From positions 140,361 through 204,360 of the forward strand of contig CAJWBE010000001.1 in the NCBI GenBank assembly GCA_913020045.1: a DNA stretch of 64,000 bases. Reading direction: 5' to 3'. The stretch comes from an uncultured Oleiphilus sp. (GTDB lineage Bacteria > Pseudomonadota > Gammaproteobacteria > Pseudomonadales > Oleiphilaceae). A model generated the notes under the pieces. That model had not been told where the DNA came from. It did no database searches and saw only the letters and a list, made by a program, of their open reading frames with translations. Positions 53,949-63,701 of the stretch are shown here, one piece after another; position 1 is the stretch's first letter, and the number at the start of each line of letters is the position of its first letter. A program made the translations under genes and the position numbers.

Positions 53949-55223
53949 TTACGCCCCTCCAGATTGAGAGTGCTCGTCAAAATAACGAGACAGCGGTACT
54001 TGGCGAGTTGCTTGCCCCATGGTTTGCCGGGTAAACATTTGCTTTGGCAGCGCGGTGTTATTTAAACCCACCATACCGACATCTCTAAGCAAGCCCAATA
54101 GTGGCGAGGTATGGCTAAACTTTTTAACCAGCTGGTCACTAAGACCCACCGTTATTTTCTGATCTTTCTTGTGGGCGTCTACGGCATTTGCGAGCAATTT
54201 GGGCGAGGATATTTCTAGGTTTTTTTCGCGCGCGATGGCGACACCCTCCAGCACTCTTGCAATGCCTCTGAGAGCTAGGTTAAAGCCCTGCCCTGCCACA
54301 GGATGCAAACTATGCGCAGCATTTCCAAGAACAACCACTCCTCTGCGATACAGTTCATTCGCTTGAACGAGCTTCAAGGGATATGAAACCCGTGAACCAA
54401 CCCGTTCCAGTCGTCCCAACCTGTCGCCGAATACTAGTTGTAAACGAGATAGAAATTCTTCATCGGTCGATTCTTGGTACCACTCAATATCGTCTTCCGC
54501 GACTGTCCAGACTAAGGACATGTGCCGCCCTTTTAGTGGCAACAATGCCAACGGGCCGCGCTTCGTAAAACGCTCATAAGCGACACCTGCGTGATCTTGC
54601 TGAAAGGTCACGTTCGCAATCACTGCATACTGATGATAAGACTCAACACTATAGTCAATCCCGACTAGGGCAGCCGTTTTTGAGCGACTGCCATCGGCTA
54701 TCACGAGCAATTTTGCGTTTAATTCAAAGACGCTATCTACATGTTTAACACGGATAGAAGAAGATATTTCACCACACTGATAGGACTCGACTTGGCACTC
54801 ACTTAACAGGGTAAGTGAGTGGTTCGCTAATGCAGCCAACAGACTTGCTCCAATGACTTGATTGGGCGCCACGTATCCCAGCTCAGGTCGATTCATTTCA
54901 GCTGCAGATATCCGGTTCAAGCCTATCGAACCTTTTTGAGATACGTGCACACTCGAAATCGGACTCACCAAGTCCGCCATCGCAGACCATACGCCTAGCT
55001 GCTCTAAAATTTGCCGTGATCCGTACGAAAGCGCCGTCGATCGAGAGTCAAAGCTTGGGGTTTCAGGCACGTCAGACAAACTTAGTTTGTGCGCCTCAAC
55101 AACGGCGACACTCAAACCCAACTTCACAAAGCCCAGCGCTGCCGTTAAACCAACCATACCACCGCCGACGATAACAACATCAAAGGCGTGCTCTTGTTCC
55201 GGTGCCAGCTTTTCTACAAACAA
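53949..55223 (-). CDS. ubiH: 2-octaprenyl-6-methoxyphenol hydroxylase (UbiH)
   Basis: FAD monooxygenase of the ubiquinone pathway. 424 aa: VVIVGGGMVGLTAALGFVKL near residue 16, LLVIADGSRSKTAALVGID, and VVVLGNAAHSLHPVAGQGFN (here GNAAH where UbiI has GDAAH, as in known UbiH). Located between pepP and ubiI, as in E. coli. Confidence 0.88.
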   Translation of the reverse strand: MFVEKLAPEQEHAFDVVIVGGGMVGLTAALGFVKLGLSVAVVEAHKLSLSDVPETPSFDSRSTALSYGSRQILEQLGVWSAMADLVSPISSVHVSQKGSIGLNRISAAEMNRPELGYVAPNQVIGASLLAALANHSLTLLSECQVESYQCGEISSSIRVKHVDSVFELNAKLLVIADGSRSKTAALVGIDYSVESYHQYAVIANVTFQQDHAGVAYERFTKRGPLALLPLKGRHMSLVWTVAEDDIEWYQESTDEEFLSRLQLVFGDRLGRLERVGSRVSYPLKLVQANELYRRGVVVLGNAAHSLHPVAGQGFNLALRGIARVLEGVAIAREKNLEISSPKLLANAVDAHKKDQKITVGLSDQLVKKFSHTSPLLGLLRDVGMVGLNNTALPKQMFTRQTMGQATRQVPLSRYFDEHSQSGGA

Positions 55224-55312
55224 CTCAGTGTCCTTATAAAACGTTCAGCCTACCCAATCAACGTTGAGAATATTAAGTAAAGCCTTAAATCAATTCATTA
55301 GGCGTTTGCTAA

Positions 55313-56623
55313 CTAACCTTTCGCCATCAGTGCTTCGATATCTTCGACAGTTTTAGGTACGCCGGCACTCAATACTTTATGTCCCTTAGCCGTAACGACC
55401 ACATCGTCTTCGATTCTGATACCAATCCCTTTCCACTTTTTAGCGACGCCTTTGGCGTTTTTCGAGATATAGATTCCCGGCTCGACGGTCAAGGCCATGC
55501 CCGACTCCAACACTCGCCATTCACCGCCCACTTTGTATTCGCCTACGTCATGAACATCTAGACCAAGCCAATGCCCGGTCCGATGCATATAAAACGGCTT
55601 ATAAGACTCTTTTTCAATCAGGCTTTCTAGCTCACCTTTCAAGATCCCAAGACCAAGCAGCCCCGCCGTAATAACGCGCACGGCAGCTTCATGCGGATGG
55701 TTCCAGTGGTTGCCCGGCCTTACCGCCTCAATCGCGGCCAACTGAGCCTCTAGTACAATTTCGTAAAGCGCTTTCTGCTCCGCCGAAAACACGCCAGATA
55801 CAGGAAAGGTCCGCGTGATATCTGAGGCATAACAATCAAGCTCACAACCCGCATCTATCAGCACCAGGTCACCATTTTTGAGCTCATGATGATTATCAAT
55901 GTAATGCAACACGCAGGAGTTATCGCCGGCACCAACGATGGACGGGTACGCGGTAAAGCGTGCACCATTGTCCATAAAGTGCGAAATCAACGCAGACTCC
56001 AAGTGGTACTCGAACAAGCCCCCAGTACAGCGCTGCATCGCTTTGATGTGTCCTGCCGCACTAATTTCAGCCGCTTTCGCCATCACTTTGATTTCTGCGG
56101 TACTTTTAAACAATCGAAGCTCATGCAAGGCATGCTCTAAGGCAACAAACTCACCGGGAGGGTGCGCGCCACTTCGCACTTTACTTCGGATGACATTCAC
56201 CCACTCCATTACCTGCGCATCGAACTGAGCATTCAAACCAATCGCATAGTAAACCTTGTCGGTCCCTTCAATCATGCCCGGCAGAATTTCATCAATATCA
56301 GAAAAAGGAAACGCGTCATCAAACCCGAGCGACTCAATCGCGCGCTCTGGTCCGAGAATGTCGCCGTCCCACATTTCTTTTTCAGGGTTCCGTTCTCGGC
56401 AAAACAAAATACTTTCGCCGTGCTCTCGCCCGGGAATGATCACTAACACGGCATCTGGCTCAGCAAAACCGGAGAGATAAAAGAAGTCACTGTCTTGTCG
56501 AAAGCTATGCTCTACATCGCGATTTCGACCTTTAACAGTTGCCGCGGGAAGAATCGCAATGGAGTTTTCGCCCATCACTTCGGCGAGATTTTTACGTCGT
56601 TTGATAAATTCTTTTTTATTCAT
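55313..56623 (-). CDS. pepP: Xaa-Pro aminopeptidase
   Basis: Cytoplasmic manganese peptidase that removes the N-terminal residue before proline. 436 aa: AMP_N domain (residues 1-140), then pita-bread catalytic domain with VLIDAGCELDCYASDITRTF (two metal-binding Asp), the His of HRTGHWLGLDVHDVG, and ALTVEPGIYI and GIGIRIEDDVVV giving the Glu ligands. Confidence 0.95.
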   Translation of the reverse strand: MNKKEFIKRRKNLAEVMGENSIAILPAATVKGRNRDVEHSFRQDSDFFYLSGFAEPDAVLVIIPGREHGESILFCRERNPEKEMWDGDILGPERAIESLGFDDAFPFSDIDEILPGMIEGTDKVYYAIGLNAQFDAQVMEWVNVIRSKVRSGAHPPGEFVALEHALHELRLFKSTAEIKVMAKAAEISAAGHIKAMQRCTGGLFEYHLESALISHFMDNGARFTAYPSIVGAGDNSCVLHYIDNHHELKNGDLVLIDAGCELDCYASDITRTFPVSGVFSAEQKALYEIVLEAQLAAIEAVRPGNHWNHPHEAAVRVITAGLLGLGILKGELESLIEKESYKPFYMHRTGHWLGLDVHDVGEYKVGGEWRVLESGMALTVEPGIYISKNAKGVAKKWKGIGIRIEDDVVVTAKGHKVLSAGVPKTVEDIEALMAKG

Positions 56624-56647
56624 CGATACTGCTTCGCTACTTATTTA

Positions 56648-57247
56648 TTAGTGTAAAGTTGGCGCTTGATCCGCACCTTCTATGTCATTACTTGCAGGCT
56701 GATTGAAATCGGCATAAAGGTTCAAGACCCCTACTTTCACATACTCCGCAACTTCGAAGAACTCTCGCTCGCCGACCTCTCCCTCACTAACCCGCGTATC
56801 CATCTGACTAATATTGACCAAATCACGCACTATTTCTTGAAGCTCTGAGTCTACCTGACCTAATCTTGCGCCAGCAGCCAATGCAATCCCTTCTAAGAAG
56901 CCACGCACCCAAATAGCGAGCGCCTCTGCCCGTTCAGATAAGGCATAATCGTCATCAGGCAACAATAATACTAAGCTGCTTGAATCGCTTTCTAGTTCCT
57001 TGTCAATGGCGTCTCGGTACTCGTCTAGGTCTTGCTTTACATGAGCCTGACGAGTCTCATCGAAAGCGTCCGCGCCCATGTGATCGAGCACCAACGATAA
57101 CCATTCAGATTTATTCAGATGGCAGGCTCCCGCTAAGTGCCCAATCAGGAGTCCATGTAACTCGCTCGGGTGGTTAATCGCGCCATGGAGCGTATAGATA
57201 TTAGCTAACCAATCAAAATCACTATCATCTGAGTTCACTGTCGTCAT
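56648..57247 (-). CDS. YgfB family (UPF0149) protein
   Basis: 199 aa helical protein of the UPF0149 family; in Pseudomonas a YgfB protein is linked to stress response and antibiotic tolerance. Visible: ELHGLLIGHLAGACHLNKSE near residue 30, LPDDDYALSERAEALAIWVRG and GFLEGIALAAG. Start ATG at 57247, with AAAGG 9 bases upstream. Lies upstream of pepP on the same strand. Confidence 0.9.
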   Translation of the reverse strand: MTTVNSDDSDFDWLANIYTLHGAINHPSELHGLLIGHLAGACHLNKSEWLSLVLDHMGADAFDETRQAHVKQDLDEYRDAIDKELESDSSSLVLLLPDDDYALSERAEALAIWVRGFLEGIALAAGARLGQVDSELQEIVRDLVNISQMDTRVSEGEVGEREFFEVAEYVKVGVLNLYADFNQPASNDIEGADQAPTLH

Positions 57248-57504
57248 CAAAGTTGGCCTTTACTAATCATTAAATTTGGAAATGGGAATTCACGCAGTAA
57301 CGTGACGATTGCCACCTCAACAACACTGACGTTTATTGACTAAACACGGTCAGTGCTTCTGCGTTCGAACTGATTCACTAATTATACGATTGAATCACCC
57401 GTAGGTCATCGTATTGTTGACCAACACGCCTGACCAAATTATAGTCTTTCAAGTTTGGCAAACGGTGTCATCGCAGCGTACTAACCTTCCTGGACTATTG
57501 AACA

Positions 57505-57711
57505 ATGGAACAATCAGCCGTAAACCGGTTATCTAGCAAAGTTGAGCAATTACTCGCTCACTGCAACCAACTTGAATCTGACAACGAAAAATTGAAAGCC
57601 CTTCAAAATGACTGGCAAGGTGAACGAACCAAGTTGTTGCAGAAAAACGACCTCGCCCGCAACAAAATCGAAGCCATGATCGGTCGCCTAAAATCCTTGG
57701 AGCAGTCTTAA
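57505..57711 (+). CDS. TIGR02449-type small coiled-coil protein
   Basis: 68 aa, one continuous coiled coil (LSSKVEQLLAHCNQLESDNE and following). Its position directly before zapA, with the stop and the zapA start overlapping (TAATG), fits the family found beside zapA in many gammaproteobacteria. Function unknown; resembles ZapB in form. Confidence 0.85.
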   Translation: MEQSAVNRLSSKVEQLLAHCNQLESDNEKLKALQNDWQGERTKLLQKNDLARNKIEAMIGRLKSLEQS

Positions 57712-58001
57712 TGTCAGATTCCGACACCTTAGAAGTTAAAATCCTTGAAAAGGATTATCTCGTTGCCTGCCCTGATGACCAAAAACCATCGCTAAGACAA
57801 GCTGCTGGACACTTAGATAGCAAGATGCGTGAAATTCGGGCATCAGGAAAAGTACACGGCACAGAAAGAATCGCCGTAATGGCTGCGTTAAATATTACCT
57901 ATGAATTCATGCAGACTAGCGACTCAATGTCTGACGAGGCAAATCAATTAGAAGCCTTGGAGTCGAAATTAGATAAAGCGCTCAAGAAACTCAAAGCGTA
58001 G
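57711..58001 (+). CDS. zapA: Cell division protein ZapA
   Basis: Binds FtsZ filaments and bundles them at the division ring. 96 aa: LEVKILEKDYLVACPDDQKP at the start and the C-terminal helix (ITYEFMQTSDSM... LESKLDKALKKLKA). Upstream of 6S RNA, as in E. coli. Confidence 0.93.
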   Translation: MSDSDTLEVKILEKDYLVACPDDQKPSLRQAAGHLDSKMREIRASGKVHGTERIAVMAALNITYEFMQTSDSMSDEANQLEALESKLDKALKKLKA

Positions 58002-58047
58002 CTTTGTATTTTTTCGTAACTTACTCTGTTTTTTAAGCAAATATCCT

Positions 58048-58053
58048 TATAAT
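58048..58053 (+). promoter_or_regulatory. -10 box of the 6S RNA gene
   Basis: TATAAT 8 bp before the predicted RNA start; no clear -35 was found at the usual distance. Confidence 0.5.
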
Positions 58054-58061
58054 GTTGCTCT

Positions 58062-58237
58062 GCGTCCTGGAGTGTTAGCCAGCTAGATATGTCCTCGAGC
58101 CGATACTAATACCCAGGTAATTATCCTGGCTAATGTGTGCAAGTCCCTCTCGAAGGGAAAGCCTAATTTAGTTATGGTAATCACCACCTTGAGCTTTCGG
58201 GTTCAAGGCCCTATCCGGCAGCGGCATTTTGGGACGC
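58062..58237 (+). ncRNA. ssrS: 6S RNA
   Basis: Regulatory RNA that binds sigma-70 RNA polymerase in stationary phase. Ends pair (GCGTCC at 58062 with GGGACGC at 58231-58237). Conserved pieces match E. coli 6S: CTCGAGCCGATACTAATACC near the 5' side and CACCTTGAGCTTTCGGGTTC and CGGCAGCGGCATTT near the 3' side. Between zapA and the 5-formyl-THF cyclo-ligase gene, the standard order. Ends accurate to a few bases. Confidence 0.93.
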
Positions 58238-58311
58238 TCTTCTTTATCCGCTTCTGTTCAGCACAAACGTAAACGTTAGACTCCTGCTTCGAAGCACTTC
58301 CAGAAAATAAA

Positions 58312-58914
58312 ATGGATCAAAGTACCGAACACCTCGCCTCGCTAAAAACTTCTATTCGCAAAACGATGCGAACACGCCGACGCATGCTCTCTGAAAAAGA
58401 CCAAACTCTGGCCAGTGGGCAACTCAGTCACCAACTGCGAAAGAGCGGCTTGTTAACGAATAGTAGGCACTTAGGACTATATATCGGTAACGACGGCGAA
58501 TTAGACCCATCTCCTGCGATTCTGCCCCTTTATCAATTAGGTATTCATTGCTACCTTCCAAGGCTTGGCGCTAACAGCAGCCACACAATGCATTTCGCAA
58601 GCTACACGCCAGGGCAAACCCTCACGAACAATAGATTTGGGATACCCGAACCATCAAGGAAAGTCAGCCGACTAATGCCCGCGTTTTTACTCTCCACGGT
58701 CCTAGTTCCGCTCGTTGCGTTTGACTTAAGCGGAAATAGAATCGGTATGGGAGGAGGGTTTTACGATCGACTTTTCGACCCCAAAAAAGTTAGCCGACGT
58801 CCTAAATTAATTGGTGTGGCTTACGAATTTCAGAAAGCCAACCAGCTGCCTTGCGAGCCTTGGGACATTCCGCTGGATGGCGTCATTACAGACCAACATT
58901 ATTATCGGTTCTAG
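58312..58914 (+). CDS. ygfA: 5-formyltetrahydrofolate cyclo-ligase
   Basis: Converts 5-formyl-THF to 5,10-methenyl-THF with ATP. 200 aa: an N-terminal IRKTMRTRRRML helix, EPSRKVSRLMPAFLLSTVLV, and VPLVAFDLSGNRIGMGGGFY with YDRLF next, the ATP-binding signature. Downstream of 6S RNA; in E. coli the two are processed from one transcript. Confidence 0.93.
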   Translation: MDQSTEHLASLKTSIRKTMRTRRRMLSEKDQTLASGQLSHQLRKSGLLTNSRHLGLYIGNDGELDPSPAILPLYQLGIHCYLPRLGANSSHTMHFASYTPGQTLTNNRFGIPEPSRKVSRLMPAFLLSTVLVPLVAFDLSGNRIGMGGGFYDRLFDPKKVSRRPKLIGVAYEFQKANQLPCEPWDIPLDGVITDQHYYRF

Positions 58915-58982
58915 CCCCCCTCTCAGGCAGGCGGCCGTCCTGACAAAACATAACATCAATGTCCAAACGTGCTGCACTTAAA

Positions 58983-60521
58983 TTATTCTTTTGTGGTTTC
59001 ATTCTTCCCGCGAAGAAACATTTGATACGCTTTGTTTTGAGTCTCTTCCCAATAACGAAATCCAACCTTATTTAACATAGACTCAAATTTCGGCTGGTCT
59101 GCATTCTCTAGCTGAACCCCCATCAATACTCGGCTATATGCAGCGCCATGATTTCGATAATGAAACATCGATATATTCCACTTGGTTCCTAGAGAGTTAA
59201 GAAACTTCATCAACGCACCTGGGCGCTCTGGAAATTCGAAACGGTAGACTTTTTCGTTTCCTACGCCCTCAGAGCGACCGCCCACCATGTGACGAATATG
59301 AAGTTTGGCAACCTCATTATCGGTCATATCCTCAACCGGATAGCCTTGGTTTCGCAATTCAGAGACCACGTGCTCTCGTTCATTTCCACCTGTTGAGATT
59401 TGAACGCCAACGAACACTTGTGCGTCATAACCATGTGCGAAACGGTAATTGAATTCCGTAATATTGCGCTTATCTAACGCCTGTATAAACTTCTTATAGC
59501 TCCCCGGTTTTTCGGGCAAGGTAACCGCTAATACGACCTCCCGCTTCTCACCGATCTCGGTCCGTTCTGATATATAGCGCAGACGGTCGAAGTTTACATT
59601 TGCACCACTTATCACTGTAAGAAGGTTCTCGCCTTGAATGCCCCGCTCTTGTGCATATTTCTTGAGCCCCGCCACACCAATTGCACCCGCCGGTTCGGCG
59701 ATTGCTCGCGTGTCGTCAAAAATATCCTTAACCGCTGCGCAAATCTCGTCGGTGGAAACCGTCACCACTTCGTCAACGCATTCTTTTGCAATCTCGAACG
59801 GTATCTTCCCAATTTGTCTGACCGCTACGCCATCGGCAAAGATTCCTACCTCATCAAGAATGACACGGCGATTATGTTTTAGCGCCGCCTTTAAACAGGC
59901 GGCGTCTTCTGGCTCGACACCAATCACTTTTATTTCTGGCCTAACATATTTGATATAGGCTGCCATTCCGGCAATCAGTCCGCCACCTCCGACTGGAACA
60001 AACACCGCATGTGCCGGACTCGTATGTTGCATCAGTAACTCAAGCGCAACTGTCCCTTGTCCCGCAATAACGCCCTCATCATCATAAGGCGGGATATAGA
60101 TCATGCCTTTTTCTTTGACTAGACGTTGTGCGTATTCAGACGCTTCGTCAAACGTATCACCAAGCAAAACGACTTTCGCGCCTTTTTCGCGTACCGAATT
60201 CACTTTAATCTCCGGCGTCGTTTTTGGCATCACGATCGTGGCTTTAACGCCTAGTTTGAGCGCGGCAAGCGCCAGGCCTTGAGCATGGTTCCCGGCTGAC
60301 GCCGCAACCACCCCTTTAGCTTTTTCTTTGTCCGATAGCTGGCGAACGCGATTGTAGGCACCGCGCAGTTTGAATGAAAATACTGGCTGAAGATCTTCGC
60401 GTTTAAGAAAGACTTGATTGCCCAGGCGTTTTGATAGCGATGCCGCATGAGTTAGCGGTGACTCAATCGCGACATCATAAACCCGCGCATCCAATATTTT
60501 CTTTATATAGTTGTCCAGCAT
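58983..60521 (-). CDS. ilvA: Threonine ammonia-lyase, biosynthetic
   Basis: PLP enzyme that starts isoleucine synthesis by deaminating threonine to 2-oxobutyrate. 512 aa: KREDLQPVFSFKLRGAYNR with the PLP Lys, ASAGNHAQGLALAALKLGV, and GGGGLIAGMAAYIKYV; two C-terminal regulatory domains (about residues 330-512) for isoleucine feedback. Start at ATG 60521; the open frame extends 24 codons upstream but MLDNYIKKIL is the family start. Confidence 0.95.
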   Translation of the reverse strand: MLDNYIKKILDARVYDVAIESPLTHAASLSKRLGNQVFLKREDLQPVFSFKLRGAYNRVRQLSDKEKAKGVVAASAGNHAQGLALAALKLGVKATIVMPKTTPEIKVNSVREKGAKVVLLGDTFDEASEYAQRLVKEKGMIYIPPYDDEGVIAGQGTVALELLMQHTSPAHAVFVPVGGGGLIAGMAAYIKYVRPEIKVIGVEPEDAACLKAALKHNRRVILDEVGIFADGVAVRQIGKIPFEIAKECVDEVVTVSTDEICAAVKDIFDDTRAIAEPAGAIGVAGLKKYAQERGIQGENLLTVISGANVNFDRLRYISERTEIGEKREVVLAVTLPEKPGSYKKFIQALDKRNITEFNYRFAHGYDAQVFVGVQISTGGNEREHVVSELRNQGYPVEDMTDNEVAKLHIRHMVGGRSEGVGNEKVYRFEFPERPGALMKFLNSLGTKWNISMFHYRNHGAAYSRVLMGVQLENADQPKFESMLNKVGFRYWEETQNKAYQMFLRGKNETTKE

Positions 60522-60708
60522 TGATGAATACTTCCCTCGGATAAAATGACACAAGCTAAACCAACCATTCAGGCGCGCTTTGTTGATCGACATATTACAA
60601 GATAACGAGACGGTTCGTATCTTATTACCGCGTTGCGACTATTACCGTCCATTAAGGACGCCTATAATAACGCGTTTAACGCCAACCTATTGAACCGAAG
60701 AGAACAAC

Positions 60709-61386
60709 ATGGATCAAGACACGCTAAAGAAAGCCGTTGCTCAAGCTGCTGTAGATTATATTGCGCCGAAACTTAATAGCGACAGTATCGTGGGAGTCGG
60801 CACAGGGTCGACAGCAAACTGCTTTATCGACGCGCTAGCTGAGATAAAACATACCTTTGATGGCGCCGTCGCTAGCTCTAACGCGACCGCCGAACGACTA
60901 GAAGCACATGGCATCAAGGTATTTGACCTGAATAGCGTGGCAGATATGGAGTTCTATATTGATGGCGCAGACGAGACAAACGAGTATTTGGAGCTTATCA
61001 AGGGCGGCGGCGGCGCCTTAACGCGCGAAAAGATTGTCGCTGCGGTAGCCAAACAATTTCTCTGCATTGTTGACGCATCAAAACAAGTTCCATTATTGGG
61101 AAGCTTCCCTCTACCCGTTGAAGTCATCCCCTTGGCCCGCAGTTACGTTGCTAGGGAGTTGGTTAAATTGGGCGGAGACCCTGAATACAGAGAAGGCTTT
61201 GTCACTGACAACGGCAACTTAATTCTTGATGTCCATAACCTTTCTATTTCAGCTCCGGCCGACCTTGAAAGATCAATCAATCAAATAACAGGTGTGGTGA
61301 CCAACGGCTTGTTCGCCGTCCGGCCCGCTGACGTGCTATTTGTTGGCTCTAGTTCAGGCGTTGAAACGATTAACCGGCTTAGGTAA
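60709..61386 (+). CDS. rpiA: Ribose-5-phosphate isomerase A
   Basis: Interconverts ribose 5-phosphate and ribulose 5-phosphate. 225 aa with [36 protein letters not shown] and TREKIVA; GRDP-equivalent loop is present as [10 protein letters not shown]. Divergent from ilvA. Confidence 0.97.
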   Translation: MDQDTLKKAVAQAAVDYIAPKLNSDSIVGVGTGSTANCFIDALAEIKHTFDGAVASSNATAERLEAHGIKVFDLNSVADMEFYIDGADETNEYLELIKGGGGALTREKIVAAVAKQFLCIVDASKQVPLLGSFPLPVEVIPLARSYVARELVKLGGDPEYREGFVTDNGNLILDVHNLSISAPADLERSINQITGVVTNGLFAVRPADVLFVGSSSGVETINRLR

Positions 61387-61495
61387 ACCTTTGTGTCGGC
61401 TATTGAACATTATCTTGGTTTGACAGCGGCGACACCGTATAATCGCCGCTGAATTTTTAGCCCTTAAGTCAACTCAAATCGTCGAGGACAGTGAC

Positions 61496-62023
61496 ATGCT
61501 TTTTGATAACATCCCTGCTGGCAAAGATACGCCCGATGACATTAATGTCGTCATTGAAATCCCTGCCAACAGCAGCCCGGTAAAATACGAAATTGATAAA
61601 GATATGGGCGCCGTTGTCGTCGATCGTTTTATGTCTACACCAATGTTTTATCCAGCTAACTATGGTTTTATTCCGCACACCTTAGCTGACGATGGCGACC
61701 CATTGGATGTTCTCGTTATCACTCCTTACCCGGTCGTAGCAGGATCAGTTATTCGCTGCCGTCCAGTTGGAATGCTCGATATGGACGACGAAGCTGGCGG
61801 CGATGAAAAGCTAGTTGCCGTTCCACATGACAAGCTGACTACGATTTACCAAGATGTAAAAGATGTCGAAGATATTCCGCGACTTCTTAAAGAGCAGATC
61901 CAGCACTTCTTCGAAAACTACAAGGATCTTGAACACGGTAAATGGGTTAAAGTGAAAGGCTGGAAAGATGCCGCTACGGCGCGACAGTCAATCGTTAAAT
62001 CTGTAGAAGCTTACAAAAAGTAA
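61496..62023 (+). CDS. ppa: Inorganic pyrophosphatase
   Basis: Soluble family I enzyme. 175 aa: [19 protein letters not shown], the Asp-rich active site [17 protein letters not shown], and [19 protein letters not shown] lies upstream of the ATG. Followed by a perfect hairpin. Confidence 0.97.
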   Translation: MLFDNIPAGKDTPDDINVVIEIPANSSPVKYEIDKDMGAVVVDRFMSTPMFYPANYGFIPHTLADDGDPLDVLVITPYPVVAGSVIRCRPVGMLDMDDEAGGDEKLVAVPHDKLTTIYQDVKDVEDIPRLLKEQIQHFFENYKDLEHGKWVKVKGWKDAATARQSIVKSVEAYKK

Positions 62024-62037
62024 GTACTTGCTACGAT

Positions 62038-62063
62038 AGTGCGCCCAAGTTTATGGGCGCACT
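62038..62063. terminator. Strong hairpin between convergent ppa and rsuA
   Basis: AGTGCGCCCA-AGTTTA-TGGGCGCACT, a 10-bp perfect stem. It covers the last bases of rsuA and can serve both strands, but no T-run follows on either side, so it may act with Rho or only protect the 3' end. Confidence 0.55.
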
Positions 62064-62787
62064 AGTTATCCAAGCGTTGTTCAACCGCTGCTAACACCTC
62101 AGCATTACTAAGGTCTCTATAATCCCCTGCTTGCAATGAATGATCTAGGCTCACGGCACCTACAGATTGCCGGTGCAAACCAATAACAGGGTTTCGGAAA
62201 CGCCCAAACATCCTTTTGATTTGATGATACCTCCCTTCCGTTAAGGTAACTAAAGCAGTTCGCTCACCCAGAACTTCTAGCGTTACCGGCTTGGTGGTAA
62301 TTCCTTCATACGAAAAATACATACCCTCGCCAAAAGCCTGCTGATACTCCGCTTCGATCGGATTAGCCACCTCCACAAGATACACCTTTGACACCTTTTT
62401 CCCAGGAAAAGTCAGTCGCTCCGACCAAGTACTGTCGTTAGTTAGCAAGACTAGCCCCGTTGAATTAAGGTCCAGTCTCCCAGCAATATGAAGGTCAGGG
62501 CAGACGGGGTCTTTAACGAGATCCATTACGGTTGGGTGCTTATCATCCTTGGTGGCGCAAACATAACCAGCTGGTTTGTTAAGCATAATGTAGCGCGGCG
62601 TGTTGCGCTGAATCCATTCGCCGTTGACCGAAACTCTAGTAAACACATTCACCACGCGTGCAACGTCGTAACACACTTCACCACTAACCTTCACTTGGCC
62701 GGCGGCGACTAGCAAACGTATATCAGACTTTGGAATGGACAGAGACTTGCTTAGCAAGCGATCCAGTCGAGAGGTTTGCAGGGACAT
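62062..62787 (-). CDS. rsuA: 16S rRNA pseudouridine(516) synthase
   Basis: 241 aa. N-terminal S4 RNA-binding domain (LDRLLSKSLSIPKSDIRLLV), catalytic domain with YIMLNKPAGYVCATKD and AGRLDLNSTGLVLLTND holding the catalytic Asp, then EGRYHQIKRMFGRFRNPVIG. The RluB/E/F relatives differ, but length and the S4 domain fit RsuA best. Confidence 0.88.
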   Translation of the reverse strand: MSLQTSRLDRLLSKSLSIPKSDIRLLVAAGQVKVSGEVCYDVARVVNVFTRVSVNGEWIQRNTPRYIMLNKPAGYVCATKDDKHPTVMDLVKDPVCPDLHIAGRLDLNSTGLVLLTNDSTWSERLTFPGKKVSKVYLVEVANPIEAEYQQAFGEGMYFSYEGITTKPVTLEVLGERTALVTLTEGRYHQIKRMFGRFRNPVIGLHRQSVGAVSLDHSLQAGDYRDLSNAEVLAAVEQRLDN

Positions 62788-62906
62788 TTATGCGATACCA
62801 GCCAAAAGGAGACTTGAGTATCGTGCTACAAAACAAAAATATAAACTAGCAGTAGTCAAAGTACCCCACATTTTTCTAACGTTCATGGTTTCCGCTTAAG
62901 GTTCAA

Positions 62907-62950
62907 GCCTTTTTCAGGCACGTTATTCACCTGAAGCGAAAGGCCTTTTT
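62907..62950 (+). terminator. Hairpin with T-run on the plus strand, no upstream gene
   Basis: GCCTTTTTCAGG (62907-62918) pairs with CCTGAA plus AAAGGC (62930-62944) with a 3-base bulge, followed by CTTTTT. Orientation of the T-run means a plus-strand terminator, but the only genes here are on the minus strand. It may end an unannotated short transcript, or the hairpin may serve the DUF3565 gene. Confidence 0.35.
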
Positions 62951-63167
62951 AGTCGCAGTTGACGAGTTTGTCCGGCGGCACATCTTCATCGCATTTTACG
63001 CAGGCAAGCTTAGTCCCTAGCATCCCATTTCGACCCTCAGCAGTGATTACCCAAGGGCGATTGAACCAAGGCGGACGGTGCCTAACATGCTGAAAGTGAC
63101 CGCAACGCAATTGCGCTACCCAATCTCCGTCGGAATCTAAATGATAGCCTTTGATTTTCTGATCCAC
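62949..63167 (-). CDS. DUF3565 family protein
   Basis: Small cysteine-containing protein of unknown function: KGYHLDSDGDWVAQLRCGHF, then QHVRHRPPWFNRPWVITAEG and LACVKCDED. Likely binds a metal through C-G-H and C-x-x-C. I start it at GTG 63167 (72 aa) because GGGAGGG lies 9 bases upstream and family members begin just before the K-G-Y/F-H segment; ATGs at 63206 and 63200 are alternatives. Confidence 0.8.
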   Translation of the reverse strand: MDQKIKGYHLDSDGDWVAQLRCGHFQHVRHRPPWFNRPWVITAEGRNGMLGTKLACVKCDEDVPPDKLVNCD

Positions 63168-63276
63168 TGACCATAGCCCTCCCCAAATCTCAACGGTCAT
63201 ACGCATTCCCTAACGCGAGATACGTGGTCGAAGAGCGTCCGTTGCGTTTATAGACATTTCTCACGCTTTACAGGCA

Positions 63277-63309
63277 ATAAAAAACCCCGTCAGGATAACC
63301 TAACGGGGT
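63277..63309 (-). terminator. Second rRNA operon terminator
   Basis: Minus strand: ACCCCGTTAGG-TTAT-CCTGACGGGGT with one mismatch, followed by TTTTTTATTG. Strong Rho-independent terminator. Confidence 0.9.
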
Positions 63310-63333
63310 CTGTTCTATTATCTCATTACCAAT

Positions 63334-63361
63334 AAAAAAGGCCCGCCATTTGGCGAGCCTT
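63334..63361 (-). terminator. First rRNA operon terminator
   Basis: Minus strand: AAGGCTCGCCAAATGGCGGG and CCTT form a stem with two small internal loops, followed by TTTTTTATT. Starts 12 bp after the 5S rRNA. Confidence 0.8.
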
Positions 63362-63373
63362 GTTTATTTAGAA

Positions 63374-63489
63374 GCCTGACGATGACCTACTCTCACATGG
63401 GAACTCCCACACTACCATCGGCGATGCATCGTTTCACTTCTGAGTTCGGGATGGGATCAGGTGGTTCCAATGCTCTATGGTCGTCAGGC
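63374..63489 (-). rRNA. rrf: 5S ribosomal RNA
   Basis: 116 nt on the minus strand, from GCCTGACGACCATAGAGCAT to the pairing end ATCGTCAGGC. Contains GAACTCAGAAGTGAAACG and the closing TGTGAGAGTAGGTCATCG, as in proteobacterial 5S. Last RNA of the rRNA operon. Confidence 0.97.
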
Positions 63490-63701
63490 AAAACTCTGGT
63501 TAACGCCTCAGCGCTAACACTTAATTCTGCTGTCTTTAACTAAATTCAGTAAGTAATAGATGCTCTACCTAATGTATCAGGCAGTTAACTTTTTCTAGCT
63601 TAGATTCATATCACGCTATTCGTCGTTTGTTACAAATAATCTTATATCACTTTGTGCTCTTGCAGTTGTCTCCAACTCACCAAGACCACTTGGGTGTTAT
63701 A
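63490..63701 (-). other. 23S-5S spacer
   Basis: 212 bp between the 23S and 5S genes. No tRNA gene seen. Confidence 0.7.
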
